From NCBI RefSeq assembly GCF_029882185.1, contig NZ_JAOULD010000006.1, positions 1 through 64,000 on the forward strand: 64,000 bases of DNA. The letters run 5' to 3'. How positions within the stretch are numbered: the stretch's first letter is position 1; each line of letters starts with the position of its first letter. Below the pieces are notes generated by a model. The model was not told the DNA's origin. It was given only the letters and a program-made list of their open reading frames with translations, and did not search any database. A program made the translations under genes and the position numbers. Of this stretch, positions 8,512 through 16,759 are shown one piece after another. The DNA is from Candidatus Nitrosopumilus sp. Lineage in GTDB: Archaea > Thermoproteota > Nitrososphaeria > Nitrososphaerales > Nitrosopumilaceae.

Positions 8512-9767
8512 TTTATTTTCATTTCAATTTCTTTTCTGATAAACTTTACAATTTTTTCTTTTTTCTTCCAACCAGATGCAATAACTTTTTTTCTATCCAC
8601 AAAAAATACTTGGTTATAATTTGTGTTTTTTTGATATTTTTTACCTATATCATTTGCAATAATAATATCTGCACCAGAATCTTTCATCTTTTTTTGTGCA
8701 GATTTGATTAACGCATTTTTTGTTAGATTAGTTTCTGCTTTGAATCCAATCAAAAATGTATCTTTTTGTAATTTTTTTACCTGATCAATGATTTTTGGAG
8801 CCTTTTTGAGCCTGATTACCAGTGATTCTTTGTCGCTTTTTATCTTAGATTTTGATGTGTTTTGAGGTGTATAGTCTGAAGCTGCTGCTGCCATAATTAC
8901 AATATCATATTTTTTCTTTAATTCTTTTTTTGTTTCATCAAGCATTTCTTTGTTTGTTGTAACATTAATTATTTTGACACCTGATGGTGGTTTTTCATTT
9001 GCAGGACCATAGATTAGAGTCACTTTAGCACCTGCAGAAATCAATTCAGATGCCAAAAGGGATCCTGTTTTTCCAGAACTCAAATTTGTAATAATTCTAA
9101 CAGGATCAATGTATTCTATTGTAGGCCCTGCAGTCATTAACACTTTTTTATTTTTTAATACAGATGAAAATCCAAATTTATTTAAGACAAAATCTAAAAC
9201 GTCTTCAGGTTCAGGAGATTTTGCTTTACCTTCTATCATTTTAGGGGAAAGAAATTCAATTTTGTTTTTTAAAAATTTTATATTCTTTTTTACTGCAGAA
9301 TTTTCATACATTGATACATGCATTGCAAGACACATCAAAATAGGAATTTTTGAACCAAATCCTACTGTGAGTACTGTTGATACTGGCGTATCATCAATTC
9401 CATTGGCCAATTTTCCTAGTGTATTTGCAGTTGCAGGATATACTATTATCAAATCTGATTGATTGTAATCTGCTAATCTTATGTGTTCTAATTCTCCTGT
9501 AAGTTTTGTTATCACTTCGTTACCTGTTGCCCATTTGAAATATTCTGGCTGAACTAATTTTGTAACTGCATTACTTGTCACACATTTTACATCTGCACCA
9601 TGTCTCATTAGTAATCTTGCTAGTTCAATTGCTTTGTATGCAGCAACACTTCCTGCTACACAAAGTACAATACGTTTTCCAGATAATTCTACTCCATGTG
9701 AACTGACAATGTCTAGTGACGGATGATCTTTTTTCTTTATTTTCTTTTTAACTACCAATTTGTTCAC
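8508..9767 (-). CDS. coaBC: Bifunctional phosphopantothenoylcysteine decarboxylase / phosphopantothenate-cysteine ligase
   Basis: Catalyses the two CoA steps from phosphopantothenate and cysteine to 4'-phosphopantetheine. The N-terminal flavoprotein domain has GSVAAYKAIEL, the catalytic His in LEHIRLAD and PATANTLGKLANG. The C-terminal ligase domain has TAGPTIEYIDPVR, NLSSGKTG and AAAASDYTP. The flap Cys of bacterial CoaC is not evident; KMIEGKAKSPEPED occupies that region. An extra Lys-rich stretch of about 30 residues precedes the fold, so the true start may be internal. The ORF overlaps panB by 20 bp. Confidence 0.94.
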   Translation of the reverse strand: MNKLVVKKKIKKKDHPSLDIVSSHGVELSGKRIVLCVAGSVAAYKAIELARLLMRHGADVKCVTSNAVTKLVQPEYFKWATGNEVITKLTGELEHIRLADYNQSDLIIVYPATANTLGKLANGIDDTPVSTVLTVGFGSKIPILMCLAMHVSMYENSAVKKNIKFLKNKIEFLSPKMIEGKAKSPEPEDVLDFVLNKFGFSSVLKNKKVLMTAGPTIEYIDPVRIITNLSSGKTGSLLASELISAGAKVTLIYGPANEKPPSGVKIINVTTNKEMLDETKKELKKKYDIVIMAAAASDYTPQNTSKSKIKSDKESLVIRLKKAPKIIDQVKKLQKDTFLIGFKAETNLTKNALIKSAQKKMKDSGADIIIANDIGKKYQKNTNYNQVFFVDRKKVIASGWKKKEKIVKFIRKEIEMKIK

Positions 9768-10587
9768 GTAATTTCTTTAATTCCTCATCATTCATAGAAA
9801 ATGAATTTTCTTTAGTAGGAAATTGCCCTGATTGTACATCTTTTTTATAATCTTTAAGTGATCTTACAATATCTTCAGATAAATTCATGTATCTTTTAGC
9901 AAACTTTGGTTTAATTTTATCATACATGCCTAGCAAATCTTGAACAACTAACACCTGTCCATCACAATTTACTCCTGAGCCAATTCCTATAACTGGTACA
10001 TTTACTGTTTCAGAAATTATTTGAGCAACTTCATGACTAACCATTTCTATTGTAATGCTGAAAACTCCTGCTTCTTCAAGTTCTTTTGCATCTTCAATTA
10101 ACCTCATCGCAGTTTCTTTGGTTTTTCCCTGAACCTTGTAACCTTCTGAAAGCATTGTAGTCTGAGGTTGTAATCCAATATGACCCATTACAGGAATTCC
10201 GACATCTACAATTGCACTAATTGTTTCAGTCATTATTGAACCGCCTTCAAGTTTTACTGCATCTGCTCCTGCTTTAATCAATCTTCCAGAATTGTTAATT
10301 GCGTTTTCAATACTTGCTTGATATGACATGAATGGTAAATCAGATACCAATAAGGAATTTTTTCTTGCTCTACTTACAGCTTCTGTAAACATGCACATTT
10401 GATCCATAGTTACTGGAATTGTATTTTCATATCCTAGCATCACCATTCCAGCACTATCTCCAACTAACAACACATCAATTCCTGATTTATCGCATAATGA
10501 AGCTAAAGTATAATCATAACTTGTAATTACCGAAATTTTCTTTTTCTCTTTTTTCATATTGATGATATCTTGAATAGTTTTATGCAA
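9748..10587 (-). CDS. panB: 3-methyl-2-oxobutanoate hydroxymethyltransferase
   Basis: Transfers a hydroxymethyl group from methylene-tetrahydrofolate or methanopterin to 2-oxoisovalerate, giving ketopantoate. The 279 aa carry ITSYDYTLASL, LVGDSAGMVMLGYENT with metal-binding Asp, AVKLEGG and VPVIGIGSGVNCDGQVLV, the standard PanB signatures. It overlaps the phosphopantothenate synthetase gene by 8 bp. No ketopantoate reductase is seen in the window, so that step must be encoded elsewhere. Confidence 0.95.
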   Translation of the reverse strand: MHKTIQDIINMKKEKKKISVITSYDYTLASLCDKSGIDVLLVGDSAGMVMLGYENTIPVTMDQMCMFTEAVSRARKNSLLVSDLPFMSYQASIENAINNSGRLIKAGADAVKLEGGSIMTETISAIVDVGIPVMGHIGLQPQTTMLSEGYKVQGKTKETAMRLIEDAKELEEAGVFSITIEMVSHEVAQIISETVNVPVIGIGSGVNCDGQVLVVQDLLGMYDKIKPKFAKRYMNLSEDIVRSLKDYKKDVQSGQFPTKENSFSMNDEELKKLREQIGS

Positions 10588-11344
10588 TCTTGGCTCTCCT
10601 TGATAAATTATTTTTTATTTGTATGACATTATTCCTAAGATTTTTTTTATTGTCAAAATTCTTAATAATTTTTAGAAGTGTTTTTTGATTCTCTTTTGAT
10701 AATTTTTTTGATTCTGCTATTAACAAATCAATTGCTCGTGTTACGTTATCTACAATTGTAATGTTGGCAGTTTCTGAAGTTCTAGAAAGGGGATTTAGAT
10801 CAAATGTGATGACTGTTTTTCCTGCTTTTCTAAGTGCCATTGTTCTATCACCATCTTCTAATGGAACTACCACTACATCTGCTACAAAAATACCATCCTT
10901 ATCTACAATTCTTCTTGCTGAATCAATGCCTGGAAGTTTCTTTGATGAAGTAATTTTTGAGCCTAACACTTCTTTTGCACCGTTTTTTTTGAGAGTTTTG
11001 ATAATTGCTTGTTTTCTTTTTTCATTTGTATAAAATAGATTTACTTCTAATTTTGCTTTAACTTGTTTAGATAGTCTTACAATTTCTTTTGGACATAATG
11101 CTGCTATATTTCCATTTACAGATATGACAGGCATTTTTGCTATTAGTAATTGTGCTGCAGCAGCTCTAATAGCTTGTAATGCATCTTTACCTGTTTTCTC
11201 TCCTAAAAGATAATCAAAGGCTTCTCCTCTCCCTTGAGCCAAAAGACCTTCTTTTGCAACTAATCCATTATCAAACCCATCAACGAGCTTTTCACGAATT
11301 AATAATGATTTAGCTCTTGGATGAGATTTAGGAATTAAAGACAT
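10580..11344 (-). CDS. 4-phosphopantoate-beta-alanine ligase (phosphopantothenate synthetase)
   Basis: The archaeal replacement for bacterial pantothenate synthetase: it joins 4-phosphopantoate to beta-alanine using ATP (COG1701/DUF137). The 254 aa include the family start SLIPKSHPRAKSL, the VSVNGNIAAL segment, NLFYTNEKRK and DGDRTMALRKAGK. The position between pantoate kinase and panB in one operon supports the assignment. Confidence 0.93.
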   Translation of the reverse strand: MSLIPKSHPRAKSLLIREKLVDGFDNGLVAKEGLLAQGRGEAFDYLLGEKTGKDALQAIRAAAAQLLIAKMPVISVNGNIAALCPKEIVRLSKQVKAKLEVNLFYTNEKRKQAIIKTLKKNGAKEVLGSKITSSKKLPGIDSARRIVDKDGIFVADVVVVPLEDGDRTMALRKAGKTVITFDLNPLSRTSETANITIVDNVTRAIDLLIAESKKLSKENQKTLLKIIKNFDNKKNLRNNVIQIKNNLSRRAKIA

Positions 11345-11353
11345 AATTTCTGA

Positions 11354-12265
11354 TTAATTGTTTAGAACTCTTGCTCCATTACGATCTAATTCTGATTTAA
11401 TAATTATTCCATCAGGATATTTCTCTAATATTTTTAAAACCTTGGTTTCAATTTTTTGTGGAATCATTGAAAAAATTGTTTCACCAAAAAGTGCAATTCC
11501 ACATTTGATATTATTTTCAGATAATTCTTTAACTATCTTTTGCATTCTTGGAGTCATAACATCTACATATTTTGCAAATTCTAATGACATGTCTTGAAAA
11601 TGTTCATAATTTTTTGATTCTAATAATCTGTTTACCATTTTTCCTCCCAGTCCATTGATTTGAGATAATCGTTCTTTGATGAATTTATTTGTAGATATTG
11701 GAGAAAAACAAATCATGATAACAGAAATTTTATCTGTAGCAATTTTTTCGACTTGACCTATTCCTGGTGCACCTGGTTTTACACGAATTTCAAATCCACC
11801 ATGATATGATGCTAAAACATCTCCTAATCCAGTTTTACAACTTACCTCTGCATTATGAGCAATTTGTCCTATGGTTGTTTTATCTAATTTTGTATTGAGT
11901 GCTTTATCTAATGCAAATGACAATGATAATGCAACTGCACTGCTAGATCCTAAACCGTATCCTACTGGAATTGATATTTCATGTTTAATATCAAAAAACT
12001 TTGTTGAAAATTCTCCTAATTTTAAAAACTCATTTAATACATATTCTGAAACATCTGTCTTGTCTGCCTGATATCCTTTTGTTGTGATTTCAAAATTTGA
12101 TTCTTGATTTTCTATTTCTTGAACATTAACTGTAGTAGTAACTCCCTCTTTAATTGAAAATCCTGCTCCAATAGAACCTAAATTCTCCAAATCTCCCTGC
12201 TCATCTTCCAAATGTGCTTTGAAAAAACCTGTGATATGTGCAGGACAAAATGCTGTTGCTTCCAT
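11354..12265 (-). CDS. Pantoate kinase (GHMP family)
   Basis: Phosphorylates pantoate to 4-phosphopantoate, the first step that separates the archaeal CoA route from the bacterial one (COG1829). The 303-aa protein shows the N-terminal EATAFCPAHITGFF signature and the GHMP ATP loop PVGYGLGSSSAVALS near residues 101-115. It is the first gene of the minus-strand CoA operon and ends 9 bp before the ligase gene. No enzyme of beta-alanine synthesis was seen nearby. Confidence 0.92.
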   Translation of the reverse strand: MEATAFCPAHITGFFKAHLEDEQGDLENLGSIGAGFSIKEGVTTTVNVQEIENQESNFEITTKGYQADKTDVSEYVLNEFLKLGEFSTKFFDIKHEISIPVGYGLGSSSAVALSLSFALDKALNTKLDKTTIGQIAHNAEVSCKTGLGDVLASYHGGFEIRVKPGAPGIGQVEKIATDKISVIMICFSPISTNKFIKERLSQINGLGGKMVNRLLESKNYEHFQDMSLEFAKYVDVMTPRMQKIVKELSENNIKCGIALFGETIFSMIPQKIETKVLKILEKYPDGIIIKSELDRNGARVLNN

Positions 12266-12330
12266 TGATCTGAGTTTAAATTTTACACAAAATATAAGAA
12301 TATGGCTTAAATTAATTATATTAGTATAAA

Positions 12331-13311
12331 TTGACTAAATTCATTCGACGCCTACAAAGAATTGGAAGTAGTATCTTAGTTTCTTTACCTAAGGAATGGG
12401 TAGATGCAAACAATTTGGATAAAAGCAGTCAAGTTGAAATTGAAACTGGTCAAGACAGTATTTCAATCTCTGCAAACAAAGAAATTAGACCTACAAAAGA
12501 ACTTGTAATCTCGTATCCATTACCTAAAGAAGAAAATATTGTAGCTAATATCACAGGGGCTTATCTTTTGGGATATGATGTTATAGTAATTAATTCAAAA
12601 TCAATTATTCCTGGTAAAGACAGAGAAGAGATCCGTAATTCTATGAGACGTTTGGTTGGCATGGAAATAATTGAAGAGGATGCATCTCATATTAACATGC
12701 AGTTTCTTTTGGATGCAACAACTCTTAATCCAGCAAAAATTCTAAAACGAATGAGCTCTATAGCACTAGGAATGTATGATGATGTATTAAATGGATTAAT
12801 TTCAGATGATAAATCAAATTTACAAACATTATCAAAACGTGATGTTGAAGTAAATAGACAATATTTTCTACTTGTACGTTTAATTCGAAGTACTTTAGTT
12901 GATAAGAGATTATCCAATGTATTTAATTTAGAAAATATCGATGTATTAGATTATAGAGTTGCAGCAAATGTCCTTGAAAATGCTGGTGATTCTATTGTAG
13001 AGTTATCTGAGTTTATTTTCAATTTTTCTTTATCAGAAGAATATTCAAAAAAAATCTATGATGTAGTAATAGATTTCAATAAAGTTGCTGAAAAATCCAT
13101 TATTGCATTTACAAAACCAGATAGATTATTAGCTATCGAAGCTATATCTATGCATAAACAATATGAAGAAAAACTTAGTTTATTGCGAACTTCATTAGGA
13201 AATAAAAAACAAATTACGTTAGATTTTCTAGATTTGATATATATGTTTGAAAGAATTGCACAGTCTTGGGCAGATGTTGCCGATCTTGTACAGCCTATTT
13301 ACAATAAATAA
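12331..13311 (+). CDS. AbrB/PhoU-domain regulator
   Basis: A 326-aa protein with an N-terminal SpoVT/AbrB-type DNA-binding fold (FIRRLQRIGSSILVSLPKEW) followed by two PhoU-like helical repeats. Archaeal homologues are annotated as phosphate uptake regulators. No phosphate transporter lies nearby, so its target is not shown by context. The TTG start lies about 25 bp after the TATA-like cttaaatta, which fits a leaderless message. Confidence 0.85.
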   Translation: MTKFIRRLQRIGSSILVSLPKEWVDANNLDKSSQVEIETGQDSISISANKEIRPTKELVISYPLPKEENIVANITGAYLLGYDVIVINSKSIIPGKDREEIRNSMRRLVGMEIIEEDASHINMQFLLDATTLNPAKILKRMSSIALGMYDDVLNGLISDDKSNLQTLSKRDVEVNRQYFLLVRLIRSTLVDKRLSNVFNLENIDVLDYRVAANVLENAGDSIVELSEFIFNFSLSEEYSKKIYDVVIDFNKVAEKSIIAFTKPDRLLAIEAISMHKQYEEKLSLLRTSLGNKKQITLDFLDLIYMFERIAQSWADVADLVQPIYNK

Positions 13312-13827
13312 TTAGTATAATTTTTTCTTTGTAGCATATGCTAAAATCGCACATATTGTTTTTGAATCTTGAATTTTACCTGACTTTATCATTGACAGGG
13401 CTTTTTTGAAATCCATTTTTACTACTGATAAAATTTCATCCTCATCAAGTTTTAAATCCGATATTTTTTTTAATCCTGAGGCTACAAAGCAATGGATAAT
13501 CTCGGCATTATACCCAATTGAGGGATAATATGTAATGAGAGGAGTCATTTTTTTTGCTCTATATCCTGTTTCTTCTTCTAATTCTCTAAATGCACATTTT
13601 ATTGGCTCTTCTTTTTTCTCTAATGTTCCTGCAGGAATTTCTAAAACATAACCATGTGGATATCTATGTTGTTTTACTAGTATTATTTTTTTTTCTTCAT
13701 CAAAAGCTAGCATTGCTGCAGCACCTCTATGTTTGATATATTCTCGTTTAACTTTTCTACCTTCTATTTTTCCATCATAAACGCTAAGACCTAATATTTT
13801 TCCTTCATAGATCTTTGTTTCTTTCAT
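13312..13827 (-). CDS. Nudix hydrolase (ADP-ribose pyrophosphatase-like)
   Basis: A 171-aa hydrolase of nucleoside diphosphates linked to another moiety. The Nudix box starts at [11 protein letters not shown] and continues through [13 protein letters not shown], matching GX5EX7REUXEEXGU with all catalytic Glu residues. The [20 protein letters not shown] segment downstream is typical of ADP-ribose or NDP-sugar pyrophosphatases. It is convergent with the AbrB/PhoU gene and abuts it. Confidence 0.9.
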   Translation of the reverse strand: MKETKIYEGKILGLSVYDGKIEGRKVKREYIKHRGAAAMLAFDEEKKIILVKQHRYPHGYVLEIPAGTLEKKEEPIKCAFRELEEETGYRAKKMTPLITYYPSIGYNAEIIHCFVASGLKKISDLKLDEDEILSVVKMDFKKALSMIKSGKIQDSKTICAILAYATKKKLY

Positions 13828-13852
13828 ATAGTATGCTGAAAATTGTTATTAT

Positions 13853-14755
13853 TTAATTTGTTTGATATGTTAAATGTAATTTTGGAGATTTTCTAAAATT
13901 ATTAATAGCTTCTTCAATCCATTTTACATAAAATGAAATCTTTTTTGGAATGAACAAATCAGCTGATTTTATATTTTGAATATTCCTTACTTTTTGTGTT
14001 AATTCATCCATTTTGTAAATATTATTACTATACATAAACAGAACAATTTGATTTTTTGCTACAAAGGGAATTTGCAAGTATGATTCAGAAAATGAATTAT
14101 TGAGATTTCCTAAAGTTTCTTTAAGATCTCCTTCTATCCATGTTAATATGGCATGAGGAATAAAATCTTCAATTTTTTTAGGGTCATAAACTAATGTGAA
14201 TTGAATTCCATCATTTCCATACAATTTTTCAATACATCTTGTTATTGTTTTTGTTGACATTCCTGTATTTCTTGCAATTTGTTCTATTCTTTGTCTAGGA
14301 TCTTTGATTAGCTCTTCTAAAATCTCTAAATCTGTTTTTGTAAGATTTGAATCATATCCTGGATTTTCTGCTTCAAAAATTGATAAAACTCTGACATCTT
14401 TCATTAATTTTTTTGCTAACTCTATTTTTTGTTCCATGTTCTCTTTTACAGAAATGCCACAAACCGTTACTCCTCCAACACATGGAACAACAAAATACGG
14501 TTCTCCTACAAGACTAGCTTGCTCTAAAATTTCTTTTGTATTTTCACCTGATACAACAAAGTACAAGACACCATAACCCAAAACAGGAGGTTCAACTTTG
14601 ATGAAAAATTCTTCAATAATCTTCTTTGCCTGCATTTTTCTAATTCTAGCTCTTACTGCTCCTCCGGAAATTCCTAATTCTATGCCTATTTGCCTGTCTG
14701 ATTCTCTACAATTATTTAATAATCTAGTGAGGATTTTCATATCTAAATTGTCCAT
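13853..14755 (-). CDS. Lrp/AsnC-family regulator with two HTH regions
   Basis: A 300-aa transcription factor. The first HTH (MKILTRLLNNCRESDRQIG) is followed by an Lrp ligand-binding-like domain. A second HTH (LEILEELIKDPRQRIEQIA) sits at about residues 143-180 and is followed by another alpha/beta domain, so the protein looks like a duplicated Lrp unit. Only about 100 bp separate it from the ABC exporter operon on the other strand, which makes that operon a reasonable target. No effector can be inferred. Confidence 0.85.
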   Translation of the reverse strand: MDNLDMKILTRLLNNCRESDRQIGIELGISGGAVRARIRKMQAKKIIEEFFIKVEPPVLGYGVLYFVVSGENTKEILEQASLVGEPYFVVPCVGGVTVCGISVKENMEQKIELAKKLMKDVRVLSIFEAENPGYDSNLTKTDLEILEELIKDPRQRIEQIARNTGMSTKTITRCIEKLYGNDGIQFTLVYDPKKIEDFIPHAILTWIEGDLKETLGNLNNSFSESYLQIPFVAKNQIVLFMYSNNIYKMDELTQKVRNIQNIKSADLFIPKKISFYVKWIEEAINNFRKSPKLHLTYQTN

Positions 14756-14775
14756 TTTATCACCTATAATGACTC

Positions 14776-14858
14776 CTATGACTATAAAAATTACTAATAT
14801 GATATAAAATTGTCTATACTGTTAGCACTATACATAATAGACATTAAATATTAGACTA
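14776..14858. promoter_or_regulatory. Divergent promoter region with GACTAT-type repeats
   Basis: The spacer between the Lrp-type gene and the ABC permease holds GTCTAT at 14812-14817 and its complement ATAGAC at 14837-14842, plus further GACTAT-like copies near 14780 and 14854. A TATA-like ttaaata at 14844-14850 lies about 27 bp before the ATG at 14872. It may be an Lrp-type operator, though AT-rich sequence makes chance matches likely. Confidence 0.35.
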
Positions 14859-14871
14859 TTTGACTTATTTT

Positions 14872-16059
14872 ATGGATTATCGATTAAAACTAGCAAAACG
14901 AATGCTCTTCAATAAAAAAGGCAGTTTGATTGGGGCTGTATTAGCGGTAACAATTGGAATTTTAGTTATTCATGTAAACTTTGTAATTTTTCAAGGATTG
15001 TTTGATGCAATAGTTAGAGACATCAGTGATTATAGAAATGGTGATATTCTTGTAACTGACGAAGCTGACTTCATAGATAAATCCGATTTGTCAATTGTAA
15101 ACTGGTTTGAAAGAATTCCATATGTTGATGCGGCAACACCTCGGCTTTCATCGACGGCTGAAATGAATATGACTAAAAACGGGAAATTAATCGAAGAAAC
15201 AAGAATTCCAATAGTTGGAGTTGATCCATTTCGTGATATATTAGCATCAACTGTACATGAAACAGTTTCTGAAGGAAGTTATGTATTTTCAAGAAATTCA
15301 ATTGTTTTAGGAACCTCTGTAGCAGAAGATCTTGGAGGAGCTCAAGTTGGAGATAGTGTCAAAGTTCTTGTAGTTGATAGATGGGGACAAGATCAAATTA
15401 GGAGATTTACTGTTTCTGGAATTGCTAAATCTCCTGGAGGTCAAGGATTTGATTACACTGCAGTTGTACATATTGATACTTTACGTGATATGATGAATAG
15501 ACATGGGGACACAGGTTCATTTATGGTAAAACTAAATGATCCTTCTAAAGCATTTGAGGTAAAAGAATTCTTTTTACGTTCATTTCCAAATGATGATTTT
15601 CTTGCAGAAACAATAGAAGAATCAGCAGAACAACAGCTTGCTGGTTTTAGATCTGGAATTGCAATGATTAACATGATCGGATATTTTGGAATGATGTCAT
15701 CTGCATTTGCAATTGTAACAATTCAGATGATGTTAGTTAATGGAAAAACAAAAGAAATTGGTGTAATGAGAGCAATCGGGGCTAAAAGAAAAGACATTCT
15801 AATTATCTTTATTTTTCAAGGTATGATAATCGGAGCAATCGGAGCTGGAGTAGGAACAGCTGCAGGTTTAGGGTATACTGTATATGCAAAAGAGACAAAG
15901 ATGTCATTTAACAATAGTTTGCCTCTAGAAGTTAGTTACAATTGGGAAAAAATCATCCAAACTGCCTTGACTTCATTTGCTTTGGCCATCATTGCATCAC
16001 TATATCCGTCGTATAGAGCTACAAAGCTGTTACCTGTGGAGGCGATGAGAACTGTCTAG
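14872..16059 (+). CDS. FtsX/MacB-like ABC transporter permease
   Basis: A 395-aa inner-membrane subunit of a MacB/LolCDE-type ABC system. One N-terminal helix (residues about 18-40) is followed by a MacB periplasmic-core-like domain facing outward, then three helices carrying FtsX-family motifs such as KTKEIGVMRAIGAKRKDI and YPSYRATKLLPVEAMR. The ATG at 14872 is preferred because a TATA-like box lies about 27 bp upstream; a TTG at 14860 is the alternative. The gene is followed directly by its ATPase and an exported protein. Confidence 0.9.
   Translation: MDYRLKLAKRMLFNKKGSLIGAVLAVTIGILVIHVNFVIFQGLFDAIVRDISDYRNGDILVTDEADFIDKSDLSIVNWFERIPYVDAATPRLSSTAEMNMTKNGKLIEETRIPIVGVDPFRDILASTVHETVSEGSYVFSRNSIVLGTSVAEDLGGAQVGDSVKVLVVDRWGQDQIRRFTVSGIAKSPGGQGFDYTAVVHIDTLRDMMNRHGDTGSFMVKLNDPSKAFEVKEFFLRSFPNDDFLAETIEESAEQQLAGFRSGIAMINMIGYFGMMSSAFAIVTIQMMLVNGKTKEIGVMRAIGAKRKDILIIFIFQGMIIGAIGAGVGTAAGLGYTVYAKETKMSFNNSLPLEVSYNWEKIIQTALTSFALAIIASLYPSYRATKLLPVEAMRTV
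16038..16046 (+). promoter_or_regulatory. Strong Shine-Dalgarno site before the ABC ATPase
   Basis: GGAGGCGAT matches 8 of 9 bases of the ideal archaeal site GGAGGTGAT. It ends 5 nt before CTG at 16052 and lies inside the end of the permease gene. It argues that the ATPase is translated from that CTG. Confidence 0.65.
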
Positions 16060-16759
16060 TGTACTTGAGGTAAATAATCTCAGTAAAATTTACGGAGAAG
16101 GTGATAATCAAGTAAAAGCTCTTGATAATATTTCATTTACAATTAAGCAAGGAGAATTTGTATTAATTGTTGGAAGTTCTGGTTCTGGTAAATCCACGTT
16201 ACTAAACATGATTGGATTATTAGATTCTCCAAGTAATGGAGAAATTTTCATTGATGGAACAAACACCACATCACTTGGAGATGATCAAATTTCTTCATTT
16301 AGAAATAAAAAATTAGGATTTATTTTTCAATTTTCTAATTTACTTACTGATCTTTCAGTTTTAGAAAATGTATTACTACCAATCCAAATTGCAGGATCAA
16401 GTAACACTGCTGAAAAAGATGCTAGAGATTTGTTAAAAGCAGTTGGACTAGAAGACCAAATCAGTAAACGTGCAAATAAAATATCTGGTGGCCAAGCTCA
16501 AAGAGTTGCTATTGCAAGAGGATTAATCAATAAACCTTCTATAATATTAGCAGATGAACCAACTGGTAATCTTGATTCAATAACATCTCAAACTATAGTA
16601 GAATTAATGAAATCAATGGCAAAAAAACTCAATCAAACATTCATTATCGTTACACACGATAGAGAACATTTTGGTAATGTTGACAGAGTAATTACAATTA
16701 AAGATGGTAAAGCATTTGAGGGCGATCAACCATCAGAAATGGAGATTGTTACAAAATGA
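16052..16759 (+). CDS. ABC transporter ATP-binding protein (MacB/LolD type), probable CTG start
   Basis: ATPase partner of the upstream permease. From CTG it is 235 aa, normal for the family. The N-terminus reads SSVLEVNNLSKIYGEG, followed by Walker A GSSGSGKST (residues about 40-48), signature SGGQAQRV, Walker B IILADEPTGNLD and the His of VTHD. The first in-frame ATG (16208) would remove Walker A, so it cannot be the real start. No ATG, GTG or TTG exists between the in-frame stop at 16046-16048 and Walker A. The gene overlaps the permease by 8 bp and the next gene by ATGA. Confidence 0.85.
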   Translation: MSSVLEVNNLSKIYGEGDNQVKALDNISFTIKQGEFVLIVGSSGSGKSTLLNMIGLLDSPSNGEIFIDGTNTTSLGDDQISSFRNKKLGFIFQFSNLLTDLSVLENVLLPIQIAGSSNTAEKDARDLLKAVGLEDQISKRANKISGGQAQRVAIARGLINKPSIILADEPTGNLDSITSQTIVELMKSMAKKLNQTFIIVTHDREHFGNVDRVITIKDGKAFEGDQPSEMEIVTK

